Origin: JAABSQ01 sp964573705
GTDB taxonomy: Bacteria > Desulfobacterota > Desulfobacteria > Desulfobacterales > Desulfococcaceae
Direction of reading: 5' to 3'
Length of the DNA stretch: 38,246 nt
Assembly: GCA_964573705.1 (NCBI GenBank)
Contig: CAZNLT010000044.1
Span: 1-38,246, forward strand
Shown: in pieces, positions 31,911-38,246 of the stretch
Layout: each line of letters opens with the position of its first letter
Numbering within the stretch: position 1 is the first letter of the stretch
Notes under the pieces: model-generated
Databases searched by the model: none
What the model was told of the DNA's origin: nothing
The model's input: only the letters and a program-made list of their open reading frames with translations
Program-made: the position numbers and the translations under genes

Positions 31911-31983
31911 ACTCGGCCAAATTCTTGACGAATGGATCAAAATCGATCAGAATTCTGCGGCAACGCGTTGGAAACTTTTTTGA
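31907..31983 (+). pseudogene. Fragment: possible C-terminal tail of an unidentified gene
   Basis: Starting in the last codons of the oppD remnant, one frame reads ELGQILDEWIKIDQNSAATR followed by WKLF and a TGA at 31981. It looks like the genuine end of some protein and not like ABC ATPase. It is best explained as the far side of the deletion that cut off oppD. The source gene is not recognised. Confidence 0.4.
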
Positions 31984-31999
31984 GAGGACTTAAAGCAGA

Positions 32000-32629
32000 A
32001 TGAAATCATCCGAAGAAAAGCTGTTCCGATGGGCGGACCAGCTTCCGGACGCTTTGTGGGACGATGTTCGCAGCCGCTCTCCCGAACAGGCGGCGGAGGC
32101 GGTCGGCGCAGTGTGGAACGGGAACCTCTTTAAAGTCGACCTGATCGCTGAGACCTTTGCCGTCGATCCCGCCGCCCAGCAGATCACCAACCTCAATCGG
32201 GCCGATCACCGGGTCGACTACCAGACCGGGGTGGTCCTGCTGACCACCCTTGCCCATTCGAAAGGCGTGCCGCCGAGCGGCCGAATGGCGGTGCCCCAGG
32301 AACTCCCCGGCGGCCGGATGTTTTTCACCGGCGCCCACACGGTCGCCAATGCTCCGATAGCCGAAGCCTTCCAAAACGATGCCGAAAAATTCGTTGATCA
32401 TGCCTTAACACTCGGCGGCAAACGGATCGAAGGGGCCGACGTGGCGCTTCAAATGCCGGGGCTTCCCCGGGTTCCCCTCTATCTCCTGCTGTGGGAAGGA
32501 GACTCCGAGGTTCCCGCAAGAGCGGTGATCGGTATCGACGACCGGGCCCATTTCCATCTGGATCTGTCGGGGGTGTTCGCCTTGACCAACCTGCTGGTCG
32601 GCAGACTCTGCAAGGACCGGCGGAAATGA
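32000..32629 (+). CDS. DUF3786 protein
   Basis: 209 residues. The features KVDLIAETFAVDPAAQQITN, LLTTLAHSKGVPPSGRMAVP followed by QELPGGRMFF, and PGLPRVPLYLLLWEGDSEVP then ARAVIGIDD match DUF3786, a family seen mainly in strict anaerobes, often near corrinoid or methyl-transfer genes. No such genes are in the window, and the function is unknown. GAGAGGA precedes the ATG. It is soluble. It stands intact between the broken oppD and a long palindrome. Confidence 0.8.
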   Translation: MKSSEEKLFRWADQLPDALWDDVRSRSPEQAAEAVGAVWNGNLFKVDLIAETFAVDPAAQQITNLNRADHRVDYQTGVVLLTTLAHSKGVPPSGRMAVPQELPGGRMFFTGAHTVANAPIAEAFQNDAEKFVDHALTLGGKRIEGADVALQMPGLPRVPLYLLLWEGDSEVPARAVIGIDDRAHFHLDLSGVFALTNLLVGRLCKDRRK

Positions 32630-32715
32630 ACTCCTGTTTCGCTATTCGCCCGAGGTGCCCCTTCGATGCCGTTTTCATGACTGCACCACCTGAAAATACC
32701 CCTTGGCAAACCGGA

Positions 32716-32825
32716 GCCGGACCTGTTTCCTCCCCGGGCGCACCGCCTGTTCGAGCAGCTCACCATTGAATTTCATCTTCGACAGTCCGCGAGTTCGGGG
32801 CGTCCGGGGAGGAAACAGGTCCGGC
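32716..32825. repeat. Second long palindromic intergenic element
   Basis: Perfect 22-bp arms: 32716-32737 (GCCGGACCTGTTTCCTCCCC plus GG) is exactly complementary to 32804-32825, with a 66-base loop. On the minus strand the loop begins shortly after the arm with GAACTCGC, the same order (TTTYCTCC, CCGG, GAACTCGC) as in the element at 26739-26821. The loop also encloses the start of a short minus-strand frame (32675-32776, MKFNGELLEQAVRPGRKQVR), possibly a gene fragment, too short to name. Confidence 0.85.
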
Positions 32826-32950
32826 GGCAGGTAATGAGTTTGTAGCAAAGAACAAGAAAGATCATTATCGATACCGGATTTGGAAAAAGCCCGTGGATTG
32901 GCGGATGCAGTGGGCGGAATCGGTTCGGACACCCATTTGAATTGCCCATG

Positions 32951-34996
32951 CTACAGCAGGCGCCGCTCTATGGATTCCACCCATTTTCTGGAAAAAATGA
33001 TCCCACCGTTGACCCGGACCATGAGGTTGATGATCACCTGAAAATGGGTTTTTCCCCCCTGGACCCATACCTCGGATTCCGCTGTGATGCATCCGCCGTC
33101 GCTTTTAAGCTGCTGCAGGTGTTTTCCCTGTCCGCTGGCCAGTGCCGGATGCCGGGGATGGACCTGAAACTCGCCATGGGCTTTTTTTTCAAACACCGTG
33201 GTCTCGGTCAACCGGTTGACTGAATCGACCTGCAGCCGCACACGGGTTCTGCCGCTCAAAACATCTGTACACACCTCCCAAACCGGGGGGCAGGCAGATG
33301 CCAGATGAGGGGTTTTGGTCATGGTGGAGGGTGCAAAATCAGGGACCGCAGCGGACCCGGTATCCGGCACCACCGGCAGCTCCAGACAGCTGGGCCGGGC
33401 CTTACCCCGAAAAATCCGGCTGGTTCCCGGTTCCGGGGTGGGCCACAGATTGGGCCAGTCGGCATTGGCCACAGACAGCCGGATGCGGTGCCCTTTTTCA
33501 AAAACCCATCCTGTGGCATCAATGTCGATTCCCAGCTCATAGACGGTATCCGGCACCATTGGCTCCGGGTCTGACAAGGAGTTCCTGCGGGTGCCGTTGA
33601 GGGCCCCTTTGGCCACCAGATGGGAGGAACCGTCCGGCGCCACATCAGAAAGGCTCACCACAAACCCCATTACACGGGCGCTGGAAGATACGTGCAGCAC
33701 CGCCCTGGGCCGCCCCAGTATGGACAAGTCATGGTCCAGGACAGAGCTGGTGTACACGGCGCTGAACGCTTCATCCGGACGCTGGTCTCCAGGCAGGCCG
33801 AACTGGATACCGCCGGAAAAAAGGCCGCCGCTAGTGCCTACCGTGGGAACATATACCAAGTGCTCATCCCCGTCGGTGCCGATATCATCCGCGAGCATGC
33901 CGTTGCCCCCCAGAAACAGGACACGGGTATCCGCCCCCTCCAACGGCCAGCCGGTTTCAGCCCGCCATTTTCCTCTGGTCTCCAGGCGGTCCACTACCGG
34001 CGGCTGGGGCTGCTGCATGAATACCACCACCGGCGGCTCTTCCATAATGCCTGTGGGCTGCCCTTTGCACCAATGATCCAGCCACCGCACCACCTCCTTC
34101 AGATAATCCACCCGGGGGCCCGGCACCGCCCCGTCGGGCATGGCATGGTTCCACGGGCCTATCCACACTTTGCTTGGCACGGAAACCGCCCGGAACAGGC
34201 GCAAGGGCACATTCATGTAGCCGTCGCGCCACCCCCCGATCATCATCACCGGACAGCGGATCCTGTCGGCAATATACCAGACCGATCCATGCTCCCAGTA
34301 AGGTCCGGCCGTCTGGTGGCGGTACCACTGCAGCAGATAGGGCTCGTTTTCCTCCAGGTGCTGCTGCCAGGTCCGGGCCCAGCTGCCGTCACTGATGTCC
34401 ACCAGAGACGGCATGGCATTGGCCGCCACCATGGCCCCGCCGTAATAGGCGATGTCATAATACTGGCGCATCATCCCCCCCTTGTAGTGGCAGTCATCCT
34501 GGTACCGGTCGTCCGTAAAATCCACTGGAATGATACTGGTGAGGTGGGGGGGCTGAAGGGTGGCCACCTGGAGGGCGGAAAATCCGCCGTAGGAGATTCC
34601 CATGATGTTCACGTGGCCGTCGCACCAGGGTTGTGCGGCAATCCATTCCACACAATCATATCCGTCTTCCTGCTCCTGAAGCAGATATTCATCCAGATTT
34701 TTTCCTGCCGAAGCGCCGGTCCCCCGGATATCCACCCGGATGACCAGATATCCGTGCCGGGCAAGATATCCGTAAAACGGCCGTGCTGCCAGATCCACCT
34801 GATCTTTTCTATAGGGAATATACTCCATCACAACCGGAAAAGCGGCATCCTCGGCCCCGTTATCCGGCAGATATATATCTGCTGCCAGCTCTACTGTATC
34901 ACGCATGGGAATCATCAGGTTCCGAAAACGGCGGACACCGTCCATGGGGGGAAAGCAGATCGGTTCAGACTGTTCGAGCAGGGTATCCAGGTGCAT
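32951..34996 (-). CDS. CocE/NonD-type hydrolase (X-Pro dipeptidyl-peptidase S15 family)
   Basis: 681 residues. The alpha/beta-hydrolase core has the nucleophile Ser in NIMGISYGGFSALQVA, the acid Asp in IGGWRDGYMNV and the His in IGPWNHAMPDG. VVMEYIPYRKDQVD, RVDIRGTGAS and a C-terminal jelly-roll domain (VYELGIDIDATGWVFEKGHR then IRLSVANADWPN) are typical of CocE/S15 enzymes. It hydrolyses an ester or amide, such as an acyl-peptide, ester drug-like compound or X-Pro peptide. No signal peptide is apparent, so it is probably cytoplasmic. AAGGATA precedes the ATG. It lies 42 bp after the dppF gene in the same direction, so it probably acts on the imported compound. Confidence 0.92.
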   Translation of the reverse strand: MHLDTLLEQSEPICFPPMDGVRRFRNLMIPMRDTVELAADIYLPDNGAEDAAFPVVMEYIPYRKDQVDLAARPFYGYLARHGYLVIRVDIRGTGASAGKNLDEYLLQEQEDGYDCVEWIAAQPWCDGHVNIMGISYGGFSALQVATLQPPHLTSIIPVDFTDDRYQDDCHYKGGMMRQYYDIAYYGGAMVAANAMPSLVDISDGSWARTWQQHLEENEPYLLQWYRHQTAGPYWEHGSVWYIADRIRCPVMMIGGWRDGYMNVPLRLFRAVSVPSKVWIGPWNHAMPDGAVPGPRVDYLKEVVRWLDHWCKGQPTGIMEEPPVVVFMQQPQPPVVDRLETRGKWRAETGWPLEGADTRVLFLGGNGMLADDIGTDGDEHLVYVPTVGTSGGLFSGGIQFGLPGDQRPDEAFSAVYTSSVLDHDLSILGRPRAVLHVSSSARVMGFVVSLSDVAPDGSSHLVAKGALNGTRRNSLSDPEPMVPDTVYELGIDIDATGWVFEKGHRIRLSVANADWPNLWPTPEPGTSRIFRGKARPSCLELPVVPDTGSAAVPDFAPSTMTKTPHLASACPPVWEVCTDVLSGRTRVRLQVDSVNRLTETTVFEKKAHGEFQVHPRHPALASGQGKHLQQLKSDGGCITAESEVWVQGGKTHFQVIINLMVRVNGGIIFSRKWVESIERRLL

Positions 34997-35038
34997 GATA
35001 AACGTATCCTTGCAAAAAAAAGGTTTATACCGAAAATA

Positions 35039-36028
35039 TCAGTTTTCAGGAACAGACAATGGATAGTGGCAGTAATACCGGTGATCTTTGCCGGCATCTG
35101 CCCTGGGGGGAAACAGCCGGCGGCATTTTTCCTGCACCCCGGGGCAGCGGGTATGAAATTCACACCCCCGGGGCCGGGACACAAGGCCCGGGATTTCGCC
35201 GGAGATGGATATCCGGTGGTGCACCGCATCCGGATCCGGGCTTGCGTGGGCTGACAGCAGGGCCTGGGTATAGGGATGCCGCATCTGATGGAAAACGGTC
35301 TGGGTGGGACCCTGCTCCAGAAATCGCCCCAGGTACATGATGGCCACATGATCGCTCACATGGCGCACCACAGCCAGGTTGTGGGTAATGATCAGAAAGC
35401 TTAAGCCCATATCATTCTGCAACCGGGCCATAAGGTTGAGGATTTCCCCCTGCACAGACACATCAAGTCCTGCCGTGGGTTCATCCGCGATGATCAGCTT
35501 CGGAGACAGGGCCAGGGCCCGGGCCACCCCCACCCGCCTGGCCTGTCCTCCGCTGAGCTGGTGGGGGTAAAGGTCTCCCATAGAGGGGGATAGGTTGACC
35601 ATTTTCAACAACCGAGCCACTTCATCGGACAGGTTTTCGGGCATCATGCCGTGAATGCGAAAGGGTTCCGCAAGGATGGAACGGATCTTGAGCCGGGGGC
35701 TCAATGATCCGGCCGGGTCCTGAAACATCAGTGCAATATCCCGGCGGAAGGGCTTGATCCGGTCCCGGGAAAGCCCCACCAGGTTTTCTCCGTGAAAGCG
35801 GATGGCACCGGAATGCACCGGTACAAGTCCCATGACCGCCCGGGCCACCGTGGTCTTTCCGGACCCGCTTTCCCCCACCAGTCCATAGGTCCGGCCCGGT
35901 TCAATAGCAAAACTGACCCCCATCACCCCATCGATATACGGGTCATCGTCCTTTTCAATAAAGGCTTTTACAGCGCTCTTGGTTTTGAACCGCACCCGCA
36001 GTTGATTCACTTCCAGCAAGGGCTCCAT
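35039..36028 (-). CDS. dppF: Oligopeptide/dipeptide ABC transporter ATP-binding protein (DppF/OppF)
   Basis: 329 residues from the ATG at 36028. A longer reading to 36103 lies inside the upstream gene. Walker A is GLVGESGSGKTTVAR, the Q-loop MFQDPAGSLSPRLKIRSILA, the signature LSGGQARRVGVARALALSPK, and Walker B LIIADEPTAGLDVSVQ with switch His in IITHNLAV. The C-terminal oligopeptide domain has RHPYTQALLSAH, RPRGCEFHTRCP and Cys residues that often bind a [4Fe-4S] cluster in this family. The start overlaps the preceding stop by one base (TAATG). With DppD it powers the DppBC channel. Confidence 0.93.
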   Translation of the reverse strand: MEPLLEVNQLRVRFKTKSAVKAFIEKDDDPYIDGVMGVSFAIEPGRTYGLVGESGSGKTTVARAVMGLVPVHSGAIRFHGENLVGLSRDRIKPFRRDIALMFQDPAGSLSPRLKIRSILAEPFRIHGMMPENLSDEVARLLKMVNLSPSMGDLYPHQLSGGQARRVGVARALALSPKLIIADEPTAGLDVSVQGEILNLMARLQNDMGLSFLIITHNLAVVRHVSDHVAIMYLGRFLEQGPTQTVFHQMRHPYTQALLSAHASPDPDAVHHRISISGEIPGLVSRPRGCEFHTRCPGVQEKCRRLFPPRADAGKDHRYYCHYPLSVPEN

Positions 36029-36996
36029 TATACCTCCAGACAATGACAGGCTGCCGTATGGTGTTCTGAAAGGCTGATTTCGGGCGGCGGTGTTTTTCTG
36101 CATACCTGGACTGCCCGGGAACAGCGGTCGTGAAAAATGCAGCCTTCCGGCAGATCGATAAGACTGGGAATCTCTCCGGGAATGGTGGGTAAAAACCGGG
36201 TGGGTTCTTCAATTACCGAGGGGTCGCATTCCAGCAGGGCCCGGGTATAAGGATGGCCCGGCCTGTGAAAAATGTCGCGCACACTGCCTTTTTCCACCAG
36301 CTCTCCTGCATACATCACCCCCACAAAATCGCACAGTTCCGCAATCACATTCAAATGGTGGGAAATAAACAGAATCGCGCATTGAAAATCCGTCTGCAGA
36401 TCTTTGAGGAGCCGGATAATCTGTACTTCCAGTGTGGCATCCAGGGCAGTGGTGGGTTCATCTGCGATGAGCAGTTTGGGCTGGACAAGCAGGGCCATGG
36501 CAATGGTGATCCGCTGGCGCATCCCCCCTGAAAAATGGTGGGGATAGTTATCCAGCCGGGAAACCGCATCCGGGATCCCCACAAGAGCCAGCATCTCTGC
36601 CGCCCGCTTCCGTTTTTCTTTTCTGGAGACCGGATCCCGGTACTGGATATCCACCATCTGCCGGCCGACGGTGAATACCGGATTGAGAGCGGTCATGGGG
36701 TCCTGAAATACCATGGACATGTCCCGGCCCCGAATATTTTGCAGATCCCGGGATGAAAGACGGTCCATATCCCGGTTCAGAAACCGGATTTGCCCTGCCG
36801 CCATCCGGGCATTTTCCGCCATCAGGCGGATAACAGCGGAAATCAGTGTGGATTTACCGCACCCGCTTTCTCCCACCAGACCCATCACTTTTGCCGGGGG
36901 CACCTCCAGATTGATGCGGCGCAGGGCCTGTACAGTTCCCCGGGGGGTAAAATAATTGACAGACAGATTGCGTATATCCAGGACAGGTTCAGCCAT
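36028..36996 (-). CDS. dppD: Oligopeptide/dipeptide ABC transporter ATP-binding protein (DppD/OppD)
   Basis: 322 residues. Walker A GLVGESGCGKSTLISAVIRL, Q-loop MVFQDPMTALNPVFTVGRQM, signature HFSGGMRQRITIAMALLVQP, Walker B LLIADEPTTALDATLEVQII and switch His in LFISHHLNVIAELCD are all intact. The C-terminal RCSRAVQVCRK carries the family's cysteines. Both ends overlap neighbouring genes by one base (TAATG), so dppC-dppD-dppF are tightly coupled. In contrast to the broken copy at 31126, every motif is present. Confidence 0.94.
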   Translation of the reverse strand: MAEPVLDIRNLSVNYFTPRGTVQALRRINLEVPPAKVMGLVGESGCGKSTLISAVIRLMAENARMAAGQIRFLNRDMDRLSSRDLQNIRGRDMSMVFQDPMTALNPVFTVGRQMVDIQYRDPVSRKEKRKRAAEMLALVGIPDAVSRLDNYPHHFSGGMRQRITIAMALLVQPKLLIADEPTTALDATLEVQIIRLLKDLQTDFQCAILFISHHLNVIAELCDFVGVMYAGELVEKGSVRDIFHRPGHPYTRALLECDPSVIEEPTRFLPTIPGEIPSLIDLPEGCIFHDRCSRAVQVCRKTPPPEISLSEHHTAACHCLEV

Positions 36997-37841
36997 TACA
37001 GGTCCCTGCGCAGTTTGGGGTCAAAAATATCCCGCAAAGATTCCCCCAGAAAGGTAAACCCGAGGGTGGTGACAATCAGGGGAAGTCCCCCGAAAACAAT
37101 AATCCACGGGGTATTGCGTATATAGGCATATCCGTCATTGAGTATCGATCCCCAGCTGGGGGTGGGGGGCCGGACACCCACCCCGAGAAAACTCAAGCCG
37201 GCCTCGATGGTCACCACCACCGGAATATCCATGGAGGCCACAATAAACAGAGGGCCGATAATATTGGGCAGAATGTGTATGCCCAGAATCCGCATCATAC
37301 CGGCACCCATGGCTTCTTCCGCCACGATGAACTCCTGATTGCCCAAAGCCTGGGTCTGGGTCCGCACCATCCGGCCGTATACCGGAAAGGTGGTGGCAAC
37401 GATGACAATAATGACGGTCTGAAGGCTGGGGCCGAACACCGTCACCAGGGCCAGGGCAAACATGATGGTGGGAAAGGACCGCAATGTATCGAACAAAAGC
37501 AGCAGTGCGGCATCCAGCCATTTGGGCCCGTATCCCGCCATCATGCCCAGTACCAGACCGATGCCCAGGGACATGGAAACCGTTACCAGGGCCACCCAGA
37601 CGGCAATGCGGGACCCCATCACCACCCGGGAAAACACATCCCTGCCCAGCTGGTCCGTGCCCATCCAGTGGCCTGGGCCCGGTCCGGCCAGCCGGTTGGC
37701 AATATCCAGGGCATTGGGGTCATGGGTCACCAGAAAGGGGGCAAACAAGGCGCTCAAAATAACCAGGGCCACAAGAAGCATCCCGAAAAACCCCATGGGT
37801 TCGTGATACAGACGCAAAAAAAATTGTTTGGTCCAGTTCAT
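36996..37841 (-). CDS. dppC: Oligopeptide/dipeptide ABC transporter permease DppC
   Basis: 281 residues with about six membrane helices. The N-terminal PNALDIANRLAGPGPGHWMG followed by TDQLGRDVFSRVVMGSRI is the classic DppC/OppC signature. The coupling EAA loop is FIVAEEAMGAGMMRILGIHI, then LPNIIGPL, and the end is SWGSILNDGYAYIRNTPWII. The stop overlaps the start of dppD and the gene starts right after the dppB stop. It forms the inner-membrane pore with DppB. Confidence 0.93.
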   Translation of the reverse strand: MNWTKQFFLRLYHEPMGFFGMLLVALVILSALFAPFLVTHDPNALDIANRLAGPGPGHWMGTDQLGRDVFSRVVMGSRIAVWVALVTVSMSLGIGLVLGMMAGYGPKWLDAALLLLFDTLRSFPTIMFALALVTVFGPSLQTVIIVIVATTFPVYGRMVRTQTQALGNQEFIVAEEAMGAGMMRILGIHILPNIIGPLFIVASMDIPVVVTIEAGLSFLGVGVRPPTPSWGSILNDGYAYIRNTPWIIVFGGLPLIVTTLGFTFLGESLRDIFDPKLRRDL

Positions 37842-38246
37842 TTACAAGCGCTCCCGCACCCGTGGGTCCAGCATGGCGTTGATGGAATCGGAGATGGTGG
37901 TGCTCAGCACAAACAATACCGTGGATACCACCACCGCCCCCATGACCAGAGGATAATTTCGCGATACCACGGAATCAAAAATCAATTTGCCGATCCCCGG
38001 CCGGGCAAACACGATCTCGGCAAATACGGCAGAGGAAATCAGCCGGCCGATTCCGGTTCCCAGGAGGGTGATTGTAGGAAGGATAGCCAGTTTCAAAGCA
38101 TACTGGAACACAATGATCTGTTCGGGCAGGCCAAAGGCCCGGGCCCGGCGGATATGGTTTTCATTGAGCACCTCGAGCATGGAGGCCCGTACCAGCCGGG
38201 CAATATACCCCACCCATCCCAGTCCGATGGCAAATGCCGGCAGAAC
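37842..38246 (-). CDS. dppB: Oligopeptide/dipeptide ABC transporter permease DppB (partial)
   Basis: The C-terminal 134 residues are in the window; the gene continues past the right edge (the frame stays open to 38246). IARLVRASMLEVLNENHIRR followed by ARAFGLPEQIIVFQYAL is the EAA coupling loop, then LLGTGIGRLISSAVFAEIVF and RPGIGKLIFDSVVSRNYP, standard for DppB/OppB. The binding-protein gene is not seen and is probably upstream of this fragment. Confidence 0.93.
   Translation of the reverse strand, partial: VLPAFAIGLGWVGYIARLVRASMLEVLNENHIRRARAFGLPEQIIVFQYALKLAILPTITLLGTGIGRLISSAVFAEIVFARPGIGKLIFDSVVSRNYPLVMGAVVVSTVLFVLSTTISDSINAMLDPRVRERL

Noticed and set aside
32675..32776. Short minus-strand ORF (MKFNGELLEQAVRPGRKQVR...)
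   Set aside because: Only 33 codons, overlapping a palindromic element; could be the front of a decayed gene but cannot be assigned.
32951..38246. Horizontally acquired block (CocE plus dpp operon)
   Set aside because: By eye the base usage differs slightly from the left part, but no boundary element, integrase or clear composition break is visible; a codon-usage calculation would be needed.

Overview
The window reads as chromosomal DNA of a high-GC, anaerobic Desulfobacterota-type bacterium (Desulfobacteria / Desulfosarcina-like). The evidence is family content only: a clostridial-style thiolase / hydroxyacyl-CoA dehydrogenase / acyl-CoA dehydrogenase cluster, a liv-type importer carrying its own acyl-CoA ligase, a short (about 650-residue) aconitase, and DUF3786, DUF169 and AAA-ATPase-like/PD-(D/E)XK proteins. 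No rRNA, tRNA, complete insertion sequence or CRISPR array was seen.

Layout. 1-917: seven 89-bp hairpin units on a 102-bp period, split by one small orphan ORF. 943-5033 (+): beta-oxidation-type operon (thiolase, 3-hydroxyacyl-CoA dehydrogenase, XRE-cupin regulator, acyl-CoA dehydrogenase, small coiled-coil protein). 5335-5607: HU protein. 5661-6070 (-): collapsed DUF169 gene. 6107-6958 (+): soluble chemoreceptor-like protein with a sugar-diacid sensor. 6963-8906 (-): aconitase. 9268-16929 (-): lipoprotein and a complete liv ABC importer with a long-chain acyl-CoA ligase. 16930-18660: AT-rich spacer, two small ORFs, structured leader and cold-shock protein. 18656-20254 (+): exported protein of unknown function. 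20739-22217 (+): remnants of an aldo/keto reductase and of PEP carboxylase. 22316-24686 (+): GntR/HutC regulator with a clear promoter and operator, then pyruvate kinase. 24705-25693 (-): aat and a small overlapping ORF. 25893-26708 (+): ZIP metal transporter. 26739-32825: DUF4442 protein, truncated nitrilase, Asp-box protein, small conserved protein, AAA-ATPase-like protein, broken oppD and DUF3786, with two long palindromic elements. 32951-38246 (-): CocE-type hydrolase and a dpp/opp peptide importer running off the edge.

Functionally, much of the window is about importing and oxidising organic acids. The liv importer with its ligase and the dpp importer with its hydrolase bring in substrates, the beta-oxidation operon breaks acyl-CoA down, and aconitase and pyruvate kinase belong to central metabolism.

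The most unusual features are (i) the array of long hairpins directly upstream of the thiolase gene; (ii) at least five genes (DUF169, aldo/keto reductase, ppc, nitrilase, oppD) reduced to fragments by clean deletions, several fused to pieces of other genes, between about 5.6 and 32 kb; (iii) two intergenic palindromes with matching architecture; and (iv) an aconitase lacking the first of the three usual cluster cysteines. All identifications come from reading the sequence; no database search was run.
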